Below are positions 34,062-43,054 of a stretch of DNA of 64,000 nucleotides, in pieces. Position 1 is the first letter of the stretch, and every line of letters begins with the position of its first letter. Source of the stretch: CAKRJP01 sp963658085 (GTDB lineage: Bacteria > Bacillota > Clostridia > Lachnospirales > Lachnospiraceae); contig CAVKOU010000010.1 in assembly GCA_963658085.1 (NCBI GenBank), positions 1-64,000 on the forward strand. The letters run 5' to 3'. The notes beneath the pieces are model-generated. The model had not been told where the DNA came from. It saw only the letters and a list, made by a program, of their open reading frames with translations, and made no database searches. Both the position numbers and the translations under genes were made by a program.

Positions 34062-35672
34062 CTATTCTACCCCGAGCTCAAACCAAAATTCAACACCATT
34101 GTCATAATTTTTCACACCATATTCCTGATGAAGGGATCGCATAATAGCTTTTACAATAGAAAGACCAATGCCATTTCCTCCATATTCTCTGGTATGAGCT
34201 TTGTCGACCTTATAGAATTTATCCCAGATATGCGCAAGATCATCCTCCGGAATCGGAGTTCCTGTGTTAAATACACTGATTCTTGCTTTAGAATCTTCTA
34301 TCTTAATCTTTACTTCAATGACTTTCTCCCCATCTAAATGATGAAAAGCATTGCTTACATAGTTTCGGATCACCTGTTCAACTTTAAATGCATCTGCCCA
34401 TACATAGACCGGTGTTTCCTGTCTGAAGATTACCTTGGCATCATCCTGTTGCGCCATAATCTGCATATTCGAAAGGACACTTCTGATAATTTCTGTAACA
34501 TCAAACTTTTCAAATACCAGATCATCCTCTCCAAATTCCAACTGATTCAAGGTCAAAAGATTCTTTACCATCTGATTCATCTTGTCAGCTTCATCCATAA
34601 TAACACTACAATAGTAGGCTCGATCCTCCGGATCATCACTGATTCCTTCTTTCAACCCTTCCGCATATCCCTGGATCAAAGCGATTGGTGTTTTTAGTTC
34701 ATGAGAAACATTCCCTAAAAACTCATTTCGCATTTCTTCCATCTGTTCTTTCTGCTGAATATCCTTCTTTAAGCTATTATTTGCTTTCTTTAGTTCTGAA
34801 ATAGTGCTTTCAAGTTTCTCTGACATACGGTTGAAATTGTCTCCCAGTTCTCCGATCTCATCCTTACCACCACTGGTATATTTCGCTTCAAAATCAAGAT
34901 CCGCCATGCGATCAGAAAGATCTGCCAATTCCTTAATTGGTGCCGTTAATCGTCTTGCAAAAAGCCATGCCAGGAATAAAATAACTACCATTAAGAAACA
35001 ACCAATAGCAAGAAAGAATCGATTGGAAATAGCCACACTTTCCTCAATACTCTCTAAAGGGCTTCGTACTATAAAACCGCTGGTATCATCACATTTTCCG
35101 TACATTTCCAAATAATCCGTATTATTTACAGGATCCTTCGTCTGTATTACGCAATAATTATCTTCATTAGATAATATCTTTTTTGTTGATCCATCTTTTT
35201 TTTCAAAAATCTCCGGTTGATCTTTCGAAGATTTTTCATCACCATTATCACTCTGGGAGTGACTGTCATCTTGAGTCTCTTCACTATCTTGCATCTGTTC
35301 GTTACTCTCTGCCTGGTCATCCAAGAAATCCTGCTCGATATAATGGCGCAGCATCTGGTTGGAAAGAGAATCCTTATCATGAACATTGGTATAAAAAATT
35401 CCGGAGCTTGCATCTGTTACAAGAAAAGACAGATTATACTTCTCTGCCAAATGCACCAGCTCCATATAGGTATCCTCATCCTCTAACTTTCCATTGGTAG
35501 TAGCTTTATTAAGAGCTTCATACATTTCCTGAAACTGACCTTCCTTATCTCGCAGATAATAGCTCTTTAGAAAATTAATATTCAAAAAAAGGAATGCCAA
35601 TACCAGCAATGCTAAAAGTCCGGAAAAAACGATCATTAATTGGGTTTTGACTTTAAATCTTCCTCGAATCAC
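34062..35672 (-). CDS. Sensor histidine kinase (HAMP, HisKA, HATPase)
   Basis: A 536-residue membrane kinase: transmembrane helix at about 10-30, an extracytoplasmic domain of about 180 residues, second helix near 210-235, HAMP domain, dimerisation domain with the phosphorylated His in NVSHELKTPIALIQGYAEGL, and HATPase domain with GGNGIGLSIVKAI. The sensor domain has a markedly acidic, Ser/Asp/Glu/Gln-rich stretch of about 45 residues, likely disordered. It starts with GTG overlapping the TGA of the upstream response-regulator gene (GTGA). Stimulus unknown. Confidence 0.93.
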   Translation of the reverse strand: MIRGRFKVKTQLMIVFSGLLALLVLAFLFLNINFLKSYYLRDKEGQFQEMYEALNKATTNGKLEDEDTYMELVHLAEKYNLSFLVTDASSGIFYTNVHDKDSLSNQMLRHYIEQDFLDDQAESNEQMQDSEETQDDSHSQSDNGDEKSSKDQPEIFEKKDGSTKKILSNEDNYCVIQTKDPVNNTDYLEMYGKCDDTSGFIVRSPLESIEESVAISNRFFLAIGCFLMVVILFLAWLFARRLTAPIKELADLSDRMADLDFEAKYTSGGKDEIGELGDNFNRMSEKLESTISELKKANNSLKKDIQQKEQMEEMRNEFLGNVSHELKTPIALIQGYAEGLKEGISDDPEDRAYYCSVIMDEADKMNQMVKNLLTLNQLEFGEDDLVFEKFDVTEIIRSVLSNMQIMAQQDDAKVIFRQETPVYVWADAFKVEQVIRNYVSNAFHHLDGEKVIEVKIKIEDSKARISVFNTGTPIPEDDLAHIWDKFYKVDKAHTREYGGNGIGLSIVKAIMRSLHQEYGVKNYDNGVEFWFELGVE

Positions 35673-36352
35673 TCTTTATCCACCTCGAATTTATACCCCA
35701 TACCCCAAATGGTCTTAATATAGTTTCCCTTATCTTTCAATTTGCTTCTAAGCTTCTTTACATGGGTGTCAATGGTTCTTGCATCTCCAAAATAATCATA
35801 GTTCCATACGTTATTTAGAATCTTTTCTCTTGACAAAGCAATTCCCTGGTTATCAATAAAATATGCTAAAAGCTCAAATTCCTTAAAGCTAAGTTCCAGT
35901 TCCTCACCGTCTAGTTTCACCTGATGCGCTGCCTTATCAAGAGTAATACCTCCTACATCCACTGCATCTGCAGCCGACAAAGTATTCGATCGTCTAAGAA
36001 TCGCCCCAACTCTTGCCACTAAAATCTTGGGACTAAAAGGCTTGGAAATATATTCATCTACTCCTAAATCAAAACCTTGTAGCTCATCTCGTTCCTCGGA
36101 TCTTGCCGTCAACATAATAATCGGCACCTGAGAGGACTGTCGAATTTCTCTACAGGTCTGCCATCCGTCCATCTTCGGCATCATAACATCCAAGATTACC
36201 AGACCAATCTCCTTTTCCTGATAGAAAATTTCCATAGCCTCCATGCCATTTGCCGCCTCTAAAACTTCATATCCTTCCCGGTCCAAAAAATCTCTTACCA
36301 GTTTTCGCATTCTGCTCTCATCATCTACAACTAATATTTTAATCTTATCCAT
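35669..36352 (-). CDS. OmpR/PhoB-family response regulator
   Basis: A 227-residue regulator with a receiver domain (acidic DDE near 10, phospho-acceptor Asp in LVILDVMMP, Lys in SKPFSPK) and a winged-helix DNA-binding domain ending in TIWGMGYKFEV. First gene of a two-gene operon with its kinase, overlapping it by 4 bases. AGGAGG site 7 bases before the ATG. A plausible promoter TTTACC-17-TAGAAG lies upstream. Targets are not evident. Confidence 0.95.
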   Translation of the reverse strand: MDKIKILVVDDESRMRKLVRDFLDREGYEVLEAANGMEAMEIFYQEKEIGLVILDVMMPKMDGWQTCREIRQSSQVPIIMLTARSEERDELQGFDLGVDEYISKPFSPKILVARVGAILRRSNTLSAADAVDVGGITLDKAAHQVKLDGEELELSFKEFELLAYFIDNQGIALSREKILNNVWNYDYFGDARTIDTHVKKLRSKLKDKGNYIKTIWGMGYKFEVDKE

Positions 36353-36445
36353 GGAAACCTCCTGTTATCTCACGACTTCTTGCCTTTATTTTCATTATTT
36401 TCAATTTGATGCTTCTATCATACATGAATTTTATGGTAAATGTGT

Positions 36446-36483
36446 GAAAAAAAGCCGTATCCAAGAAAATCCTTGAATACGGC
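36446..36483 (-). terminator. ssrA terminator
   Basis: Strong stem GCCGTAT-CAAG / CTTG-ATACGGC (36454-36483) followed on the minus strand by TTTTTTTC, about 9 bases beyond the tmRNA 3' end. It also insulates the response-regulator operon downstream. Confidence 0.9.
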
Positions 36484-36491
36484 CTAAGAAG

Positions 36492-36838
36492 TGGACCTGG
36501 CGGGAATCGAACCCGCGTCCGAAAGCTCATCCATCAGAGCATCTCCCATCACAGTCATTATATTGACATTCCCTCCATCAATCACCTAATGACAGGTTAC
36601 TGACTTTAGTAGCTTCATAAAATCTTCCATCTCCTCAAAGCTTTGGAAACGAAGTGCTCCGCAAGTTTGAAGCCGTTACCTTAAGCAGCGGATGACCTAA
36701 GGACGACTGCTGCCGAAATTAGGCAGCGTACGCTAAATTTTCGTCTGCGTTTAAATTTAAAATGGAACTTTTATCGTAGTGTCCCACTACGGATGGCTTC
36801 TCCAACTTCCAAACCCCCGTCGAAACCAGTACAAGCCC
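36492..36838 (-). ncRNA. ssrA: Transfer-messenger RNA
   Basis: tmRNA rescues stalled ribosomes with SmpB. The 3' end forms the tRNA-like part: T arm GCGGG-TTCGATT-CCCGC and acceptor strand CAGGTCC, which pairs (with G-U wobbles) with GGGCTTG at the 5' end; the 5' region also has the conserved CTGGTTTCGACGGGG. The tag reading frame ends ...ADENLAYAA then TAA (36719-36748), a normal degradation tag. CCA is not encoded after the discriminator A. About 347 bases, one-piece form. Its partner smpB lies 1.5 kb away. Confidence 0.96.
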
Positions 36839-36864
36839 TGGTTAGTACAGACGTTTTCTTTATT

Positions 36865-36893
36865 ATTCTAAATGGAATATTAAAAGGTGTCAA
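36865..36893 (-). promoter_or_regulatory. ssrA promoter
   Basis: Consensus TTGACA (36888-36893), 17 bases, TAGAAT (36865-36870) on the minus strand. The -35 box starts just past the stop codon of the DUF1275 gene. Transcription would begin about 20 bases before the mature tmRNA 5' end. Confidence 0.8.
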
Positions 36894-36895
36894 CC

Positions 36896-37621
36896 CTAAT
36901 GTCCCATAGGTTTTTGCTTTAATCTCTCACTTCCGTTTGCTTTATCATCGTAAACCATCATTACAAAAAGCACCACTAAAGGAATTGCTGTAATCCAGAT
37001 GGCCCTGCCTTCCATACGATGGCAGAAGACTGTACCAAGTACAGCACCTGTAAGAAAACACAACAACATACATATATGTTTCTTTAATTTGGTTCTATGA
37101 CTTTTATCTTCCCTGTTCCAATGGCGAATTTCTTTTGCCAGTCCAATACCGATCTGACGAATGTGATTGGTTGCAAATGTGGTGGCCATAGGGGTTCCCT
37201 GGGCCTGTCTGAATGTGGTAAATTGCATAGAAGCAATTACATTAATGGCGATCTGAGAAATCTGCACCGGGGCAGATTCCGGAACAAATCCAAGGAAGAG
37301 CACCACCAAAATCTCAATTCCGATTAACAACGTATCCCATCGGATCTTCAAATTATTCTTCACAGGATTCGGTAATAATTCCGATATAATCGCACCTGCC
37401 AAGTAAGCCGAAATTGGAATCAAATAATAAACCGCCTGATGGACCTCTCCTGATCCGATGGCCATACCAAGAAGAACTACGTTTCCGGTTTGGGCATTAC
37501 AGAAGACATTTCCCCTAAGTAAATAAGTAAAGGATCCCCAAAATCCAGCTACCGTCATCAGCGTGTAAAATACCCAATTTCGTTCACATACTAAGTATTT
37601 GTTATTTCTGGTTGTATTCAT
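36896..37621 (-). CDS. DUF1275 (YoaK-type) membrane protein
   Basis: A 241-residue integral membrane protein with six predicted helices and the family-typical FCNAQTGNVVLLGMAIG and FRQAQGTPMATTFATNHIRQIG stretches. The DUF1275/YoaK family is widespread and its role is unproven; transport has been suggested from topology only. It follows the TRIC-like gene by 16 bases on the same strand. RBS is modest. Confidence 0.9.
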   Translation of the reverse strand: MNTTRNNKYLVCERNWVFYTLMTVAGFWGSFTYLLRGNVFCNAQTGNVVLLGMAIGSGEVHQAVYYLIPISAYLAGAIISELLPNPVKNNLKIRWDTLLIGIEILVVLFLGFVPESAPVQISQIAINVIASMQFTTFRQAQGTPMATTFATNHIRQIGIGLAKEIRHWNREDKSHRTKLKKHICMLLCFLTGAVLGTVFCHRMEGRAIWITAIPLVVLFVMMVYDDKANGSERLKQKPMGH

Positions 37622-37637
37622 AATTCATCTCTCATTT

Positions 37638-38294
37638 TCATTTTTCTTCTATACCTGAAATCTTTGGCAGATCCCAGCGAAAATATGCCGCCATAAAGCG
37701 CACTGCCAGGGTGACAATAAATCCTGCCATCATGGCCTCGTTAGCTCCCAGTACCTTCCATAGAATTCCGGTAGCAAGACCTCCCAAAATACAGGCACAG
37801 GCATAGACTTGTTTTACAAAGATCATAGGCATCTCCTGGGCAAATACATCCCGCAGGAGACCTCCGCCCACTCCTGTGAGAGCTCCTAAGAATACTACCA
37901 AAAACAAGTTCTTATAGCCGGCAGACACCATACCGGCATTCACGCCGTCTACCGTAAAAGCAGCAAGTCCCAAGCTATCACATAGAAACAAAATCTTTTC
38001 ATTAAAAACGACATATTTGCTTTTCTTCCCCTGATTTTTCTTTTCAAAGAAGAAAAAGCCAAATACCAAAATGGCTGTCACTGCTGAGATCAATACATAA
38101 AAGGGATCTCGAAACATTTGGGGTGGATTTTTTCCGATGATCAGATCACGAATCAGTCCCCCTCCGGTGGCGGTAGTAAGTGCCAGGATACATACCCCAA
38201 ATATATCCATCTTCTTTCGAATGGCAACCATGGCTCCCGATATTGCAAAGGCTACAGTCCCCACTACATCCATTACAAATACAAAACTATCCAT
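37638..38294 (-). CDS. TRIC/UPF0126-family membrane protein
   Basis: A 218-residue protein with about seven helices in two similar halves, each carrying a glycine-rich motif (TATGGGLIRDL and TGVGGGLLRDV), as in prokaryotic trimeric intracellular cation channels and the YadS group. I start at MDSFVFVMDVVGTVAF because it fits the family and has AGAGGA 8 bases upstream; an in-frame ATG six codons earlier is possible. Predicted cation channel or glycine-linked transporter; the substrate is unsettled. Confidence 0.9.
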   Translation of the reverse strand: MDSFVFVMDVVGTVAFAISGAMVAIRKKMDIFGVCILALTTATGGGLIRDLIIGKNPPQMFRDPFYVLISAVTAILVFGFFFFEKKNQGKKSKYVVFNEKILFLCDSLGLAAFTVDGVNAGMVSAGYKNLFLVVFLGALTGVGGGLLRDVFAQEMPMIFVKQVYACACILGGLATGILWKVLGANEAMMAGFIVTLAVRFMAAYFRWDLPKISGIEEK

Positions 38295-38355
38295 TCCCCA
38301 TATTCCTCTCACATACCAATATTTCTACAAAATCTATATATATTTCATCAAAGTA

Positions 38356-38829
38356 CTATCCAAAATTGCGAATCTTAAAGTCTCTTTGAGCCTCTCGCTG
38401 CTGGTCCTTCTTGGCGATATCCTGGCGTTTGTCATAGAGTTTTTTTCCTTTTGCAATACCGATTTCCACCTTTACAAGGCTGCCTTTAAAATAAACTCGT
38501 AGAGGCATGATTGTAATTCCTTTTTCCTTAGTCTGTCCCACTAATTTATTGATCTCGGATTTGTGAAGCAAAAGTTTTCGCACCCGCATAGGATCCTTAT
38601 TGAATATATTTCCCTTTTCATAGGGACTGATATGCATTCCATAAACAAAAACCTCTCCGTTTTCCACCCGGATAAAAGCCTCCTTAATGCTGCACTTTCC
38701 CATACGTAAGGACTTTACCTCTGTACCATGAAGACTGATGCCAGCCTCAAATTTATCCAGGATAAAGTAATCATGATATGCTTTTTTATTGTTGGCGATC
38801 AACTTGCCGTCGCTTTTTGCTTTAGCCAT
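38356..38829 (-). CDS. smpB: SsrA-binding protein SmpB
   Basis: Binds the tRNA-like end of tmRNA and places it in stalled ribosomes. The 157-residue protein starts MAKAKSDGKLIANNKKAYHDY and carries HGTEVKSLR and the basic C-terminal tail (KGKKLYDKRQDIAKKDQQREAQRD) that enters the mRNA channel. A start 11 codons upstream is open but not family-like. It sits 45 bases downstream of rnr, the usual pairing. Confidence 0.96.
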   Translation of the reverse strand: MAKAKSDGKLIANNKKAYHDYFILDKFEAGISLHGTEVKSLRMGKCSIKEAFIRVENGEVFVYGMHISPYEKGNIFNKDPMRVRKLLLHKSEINKLVGQTKEKGITIMPLRVYFKGSLVKVEIGIAKGKKLYDKRQDIAKKDQQREAQRDFKIRNFG

Positions 38830-38874
38830 ATAATTTATACTCCTTTTCAAAATAAAAGTCAAAAGACAAACAAT

Positions 38875-41013
38875 TTAAACCAGCGCAAAATCAATGGTTC
38901 GAAGCAGAAGATCCACAGAAAGCACCTCTATAGTAACGGTCTGTCCCAGTTTGAACCGTTTTCCGGTATGTTCCCCCACCATCTCGTATCTTGTATCATC
39001 ATAATCATAATGATCATCCTGCATGTTGGTAACATGAACCAATCCCTCGATGGTATTTGGAAGTTCTACATACATTCCCCATTTGGTAAGTCCCGAGATT
39101 ACGCCCTCATAGGTCTCTCCTATACGTTCCTTCATATATTCTACTTTTTTCAGCTTGATGGTTTCTCTCTCCGCCTCATCCGCTCTTCGCTCCAACTCGC
39201 TGGACTGTTTTGTCACCTCCGTCAGGATTTTTTCATAATGCTCCCTTTTTGAGTCATTCATTCTTCCCCGCAGATTATCTTTTATGATCCGATGAATCTG
39301 CAGATCCGGATATCTTCGAATCGGAGACGTAAAGTGGGTATAATACTTTGCCGCCAGTCCAAAATGTCCTGTATTTTCCGGTGTATATTTCGCCTGCTTC
39401 ATGGATCTTAACGTCAAACGACTCACCATAGGCTCCTCCGGTTTTCCTTCCACCTTTCCCAAAAGCTTCTGCAATTCCTTTGGATGCACCTCTTTATTTC
39501 CTACATGCATGCTATAGCCTAAATTATTGATAAAGGTTGCCAAAGTTTTTATCTTCTCTTCATCCGGTGCCTCATGGGTTCGATATACAAAGGGAAGCTC
39601 CTGCCAAAAACAATCTTCCGCCACTGTTTCATTTGCTAATAACATAAAGTCTTCGATTAGCTTGGTAGCTACGTTCCTGTCATAAGGCTTCATTTCCAAC
39701 GGCCGACCATTTTCATCCAAGATTACCTTCGTCTCCGGAAAATCAAAATCAATAGCACCGCGGCTTTTTCTTCTGGCTCTTAGAATCTTTGATAATTCTA
39801 ACATGTTCCGGAACATAGGCACAAGACTCTGGTAACGTTTTATTTCCTCTTCGTCATAATCTTCTAAAATCTTCTTTACGCTAGTATAAGTCATGCGCTC
39901 ATCCACATGGATCACTGTTTCTGCGATTTCATGAGAAATCATCTCTCCCTTGGGATTTACTGTCATAATACAACTTAAGGCCAGTCTGTCCTCCCCTGCA
40001 TTCAAAGAACACATTCCATTAGAAAGGACTCTCGGAAGCATAGGAATCACCCGGTCTACCAGATAAACACTGGTGCCACGCTTCAGGGCCTCATGATCCA
40101 GAGCACTATTTTCCTGGACATAATTGGTAACGTCCGCAATATGAACTCCCAGTATATAGTTTTCACCCTCTTTGGTAAGAGAGACCGCATCATCCAAGTC
40201 TTTGGCATCCTCACCGTCAATGGTTACCATCTGAACCTCTCGCAAATCCTTTCGGCCTGCCATATCTGCCTCGCTTACAGGCTTTGCCACCCGTTCCGCC
40301 TGATTCCTTACCTTTTCCGGAAATTCCATAGGAAGATCATAGGCCTTTACAATGGACAGAATATCTGTGCCCGGATCTGTAACGTGACCGATAATCTCTA
40401 CAATCTTTCCCTCCGGCTTTCTTCCGTCCTCGCCGTAGGAGGTAAATTCTGCCACTACCTTTTGGCCATCCACAGCTCCCTTTGCCCGTTCTACCGGCAC
40501 AAATACGTCCCAGTCAATCTTCGTATTATCCGGAATAACAAAACCATAATTCTTTCCCGGTTTCACCTGGTAGAGACCTACGACCTTTTTCAGTCCTCTT
40601 TCTACAATCTTTACAATCTTACCTTCCTGCCTCTTTCCGGAATTTCCTGCGTCCTTTGTTATTACAACCTCCACCTTATCCTGGTCAAAGGCTCCAAAAG
40701 TTTCCTGTTCGGAAACATAGATATCCTCCGGTAAATCTTCCACCGTGACGAAACCAAACCCCCGTCCGCTGGCTCTATAAGTTCCAAGAAAACGCTTCGC
40801 TTCCCCCTTACAGTATTTTCCTCTTTTAGAAAGAAAGATTTTCCCTTCTTTCTCCAAGGATTCTAAGACCCTACGAAAATCATCTCTGTCTTCCTTGGTT
40901 ACATTTAACAACATACAAAGTTCTTTAAACTTCATAGGAACGTAGATTTCGTCACAAATCAGTTCATATATGATTTTCTTTCTCTTTTCAAAATTTTTTT
41001 CTGTTTTATTCAT
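38875..41013 (-). CDS. rnr: Ribonuclease R
   Basis: 3'-5' exoribonuclease that degrades structured RNA and non-stop mRNA during trans-translation. The 712-residue protein has an N-terminal winged helix, cold-shock domains, the RNB catalytic domain with the Asp cluster TIDGEDAKDLDDAVSL, and a C-terminal S1 domain. I chose ATG at 41013 preceded by TAGAGGAG; a GTG five codons upstream is in frame. It has a shorter Lys-rich C-terminal tail than E. coli RNase R. Confidence 0.96.
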   Translation of the reverse strand: MNKTEKNFEKRKKIIYELICDEIYVPMKFKELCMLLNVTKEDRDDFRRVLESLEKEGKIFLSKRGKYCKGEAKRFLGTYRASGRGFGFVTVEDLPEDIYVSEQETFGAFDQDKVEVVITKDAGNSGKRQEGKIVKIVERGLKKVVGLYQVKPGKNYGFVIPDNTKIDWDVFVPVERAKGAVDGQKVVAEFTSYGEDGRKPEGKIVEIIGHVTDPGTDILSIVKAYDLPMEFPEKVRNQAERVAKPVSEADMAGRKDLREVQMVTIDGEDAKDLDDAVSLTKEGENYILGVHIADVTNYVQENSALDHEALKRGTSVYLVDRVIPMLPRVLSNGMCSLNAGEDRLALSCIMTVNPKGEMISHEIAETVIHVDERMTYTSVKKILEDYDEEEIKRYQSLVPMFRNMLELSKILRARRKSRGAIDFDFPETKVILDENGRPLEMKPYDRNVATKLIEDFMLLANETVAEDCFWQELPFVYRTHEAPDEEKIKTLATFINNLGYSMHVGNKEVHPKELQKLLGKVEGKPEEPMVSRLTLRSMKQAKYTPENTGHFGLAAKYYTHFTSPIRRYPDLQIHRIIKDNLRGRMNDSKREHYEKILTEVTKQSSELERRADEAERETIKLKKVEYMKERIGETYEGVISGLTKWGMYVELPNTIEGLVHVTNMQDDHYDYDDTRYEMVGEHTGKRFKLGQTVTIEVLSVDLLLRTIDFALV

Positions 41014-41075
41014 ATTCTCCTCTAACACAAGTACATCTTTCCATAAAAAGGTCAGTCTGCACTTTTACTTCCACA

Positions 41076-41105
41076 TAAAAAAGGCACTCCCTCTACAGGA
41101 GTGCC
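41076..41105 (-). terminator. secG terminator
   Basis: Perfect 8-base stem GGCACTCC / GGAGTGCC (41083-41105) followed on the minus strand by TTTTTTATG. It lies 25 bases past the secG stop, ahead of rnr, so rnr may depend on partial readthrough or its own promoter. Confidence 0.85.
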
Positions 41106-41130
41106 CTCATCTTTTTTGTCTTCCCTCAGC

Positions 41131-41373
41131 CTATGCGAATATACTCAAATTCAACACTGCTGCCAGTACAATAAATAATATCGCAAGAACTCTTGTAACC
41201 TTCACTAAGGCTCCTTCCATAGAACGACCCTTGTTCTGTCCCCAGTAGGTATCTGCCATACCACCGATAGTTCCAAGTCCTGCTGACTTACCTTCCTGCA
41301 TAAGTACCAATACGGTCAATGCGATACAGTCTATTGCAAATATAATCATTAAAACAATCTTTAAAATATCCAA
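41131..41373 (-). CDS. secG: Preprotein translocase subunit SecG
   Basis: Small accessory subunit of the SecYEG channel. The 80-residue protein has two hydrophobic helices (about 4-24 and 58-78) joined by the conserved loop LMQEGKSAGLGTIGG. An AGGAGG ribosome site lies 12 bases before the ATG. The secG-rnr-smpB order is widespread in Firmicutes. Confidence 0.96.
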   Translation of the reverse strand: MDILKIVLMIIFAIDCIALTVLVLMQEGKSAGLGTIGGMADTYWGQNKGRSMEGALVKVTRVLAILFIVLAAVLNLSIFA

Positions 41374-41404
41374 GTTTCACACCTCCTGCGTATAAACCAA
41401 AATT

Positions 41405-41433
41405 ATGTTATCACATATACCAAAGAAAAACAA
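41405..41433 (-). promoter_or_regulatory. secG promoter
   Basis: TTGTTT (41428-41433), 17 bases, TAACAT (41405-41410) with an extended TG dinucleotide before the -10 box. It would start transcription about 25 bases before the secG start codon. Confidence 0.5.
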
Positions 41434-41457
41434 GCTTTTTCCACATAGTTCTCCATG

Positions 41458-41492
41458 AAATCCCTCATAAAATCAAGGGATTTTTTCTTCTT
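41458..41492 (+). terminator. Plus-strand terminator-like hairpin with no gene ahead of it
   Basis: Stem AAATCCCT (41458-41465) / AGGGATTT (41476-41483) followed by TTTCTTCTTTTC on the plus strand. The only plus-strand gene begins downstream, so this hairpin would stop transcripts running rightward out of secG/rnr, perhaps antisense RNA. It could instead be chance. Confidence 0.4.
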
Positions 41493-41502
41493 TTCTACCC
41501 GG

Positions 41503-41531
41503 TTGACTTCACCTGCAGGCCGCGTTACAAT
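41503..41531 (+). promoter_or_regulatory. Promoter of the YitT-family gene
   Basis: TTGACT (41503-41508), 17 bases, TACAAT (41526-41531), both near consensus. It is the only strong plus-strand promoter I found and lies 50 bases before the start codon. Confidence 0.7.
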
Positions 41532-41581
41532 CGGAGTATGCTAAAAAAGGATGTGTTATAAATCATCCTATGGGGGATATT

Positions 41582-42424
41582 ATGAACGAAAAATTAATAA
41601 GATTTGGGCAAATGACAGCCGGAACGTTAATTATGGCTGTAGGTGTTTATTTTTTCAAATTTACCAACAACTTTACCTTCGGAGGCATTACCGGTTTTTC
41701 CGTACTGGTAGCAAAAACCGGTGTGATTTCTGCCAGTGATTTTACCTTTATTGCAAACATGTCTCTTCTGGTACTGGGAATGATCGTTCTGGGAAAGGAA
41801 TTCACCATTAAGACGGCCTACTCCACGGCACTGCTCTCTATTACATTGACTCTTTTGGAACGTTTTTGTCCTATGAGCCATCCTTTGACAGATGAGCCGA
41901 TGTTGGAACTGGTCTTTGCCGTGGTGCTTCCTGCCATCGGATCTGCCATCCTATTTAACATAGGTTCTTCTAGTGGCGGCACAGACGTGATTGCTCTTAT
42001 CATGAAGAAATATACCAGCATCGACATCGGTAAAGGCCTGATGCTAAGTGATGTACTCTTTACCTTGGCAGGATGCGTAGTATTCGATATTAAGACCGGT
42101 CTTTTCTCCATGTTAGGACTAGTGATTCGCTCCTATATGATCGATGGATTTATCGAAAGCTTCAACCTTTCCAAATTTTTCAACGTCATCTGCTCCGACC
42201 CGGAGCCTATCTGTGAGTTTATCAAAAAGGACCTCCACAGAGGTGCCACCGTTGTAGCAGCTAAGGGAGCCTTCTCCGGACAGCAAAAGTATATTATTAT
42301 GACAGCCTTGAATCGTATGCAGGCCATCAGACTTCGAAATTATATTAAAGCTCAGGATCCCAGAGCATTTATTCTAATTACAAATACCAGCGAGATCATA
42401 GGAAAAGGGTTCCACTCCGTATAG
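41582..42424 (+). CDS. YitT-family membrane protein (DUF161-DUF2179)
   Basis: A 280-residue protein with five to six N-terminal helices (YitT_membrane region, with FTFGGITGFSVLVAK and GSSSGGTDVIALIMKKYT) and a soluble C-terminal DUF2179 domain (about 200-280). The start ATG at 41582 has GGGGGA 5 bases upstream; an in-frame ATG four codons earlier overlaps that site. The family is common in Firmicutes in several copies and its function is not established. It is the only plus-strand gene in the window and is divergent from secG. Confidence 0.9.
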   Translation: MNEKLIRFGQMTAGTLIMAVGVYFFKFTNNFTFGGITGFSVLVAKTGVISASDFTFIANMSLLVLGMIVLGKEFTIKTAYSTALLSITLTLLERFCPMSHPLTDEPMLELVFAVVLPAIGSAILFNIGSSSGGTDVIALIMKKYTSIDIGKGLMLSDVLFTLAGCVVFDIKTGLFSMLGLVIRSYMIDGFIESFNLSKFFNVICSDPEPICEFIKKDLHRGATVVAAKGAFSGQQKYIIMTALNRMQAIRLRNYIKAQDPRAFILITNTSEIIGKGFHSV

Positions 42425-42438
42425 AGTGAAACCCTTTT
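42404..42438. terminator. Shared terminator of the YitT gene and the DUF3877 gene
   Basis: Stem AAAGGGTT-CACTC / GAGTG-AACCC followed by TTTTTC on the plus strand. The 5' arm is inside the last codons of the YitT gene. On the minus strand the arm ends in TTTTCC, so it can also stop transcripts of the DUF3877 gene that converges on it. Confidence 0.8.
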
Positions 42439-42529
42439 TCATGTATCTTTTAATACTCCCTATATTCCCTGACAAACTTTAAATCATCGGAATTTACCTG
42501 TATTTTTATATTCTTATATTTCCAGATTC

Positions 42530-43054
42530 TTAAAAACCGAAGTCCTCATAGTCTTCCGGCAAAAACCTGTGATAAATAATATGGCAACCTTCATCCTTAA
42601 AGCAATAGTAATAGGGATCCTGTTGCAGATCTATGAAGCGCACCAACCAGTCAAACTCTTCTCCATCCATAGGTTGTTTCAGAATCTCATTTCCGCTATT
42701 CTCAAACAAAGAAAAAATATCCTCCATGGTTGTTCCATGAACGGCCAACAAATCCACCAATTCTTTAATAAATTCATTCGGTTTCATATGTTCATGTACA
42801 TAATCACTGCCCCCCGCCGGGATACAAAAGCAAAACCGATCTCCTTTATGGCTTACCTGAACCTCTCCAAGTTTCTCTGTAAGGGACTCCGGCAATTTCT
42901 GCAAGACCTCTGCCATTTCATTTACTGTATATTCTTTTTGAAAGAAATGATTCAGGGACGACAAAGGATAGTATAGTCTCACTTCACCGGACATATATCC
43001 AAGTTTTGCCTGTTCCTCTTTTAATAAATCAATCAGACTATTCTCTAACTGCAT
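42530..43054 (-). CDS. DUF3877-family protein
   Basis: A 174-residue soluble protein, mixed helix and strand, with a conserved acidic and aromatic C terminus (QQDPYYYCFKDEGCHIIYHRFLPEDY). I recognise it as DUF3877, a family restricted to Clostridia with no known role. No motif suggests an enzyme. It starts 17 bases inside the DUF368 gene and is coupled to it; ribosome site AAGGAAG. Confidence 0.75.
   Translation of the reverse strand: MQLENSLIDLLKEEQAKLGYMSGEVRLYYPLSSLNHFFQKEYTVNEMAEVLQKLPESLTEKLGEVQVSHKGDRFCFCIPAGGSDYVHEHMKPNEFIKELVDLLAVHGTTMEDIFSLFENSGNEILKQPMDGEEFDWLVRFIDLQQDPYYYCFKDEGCHIIYHRFLPEDYEDFGF

Noticed and set aside
36345..36530. 61-codon minus-strand frame with RTRVRFPPGPLL
   Set aside because: It is the translated 3' end of the tmRNA and its terminator, a well-known spurious frame over tRNA-like ends.
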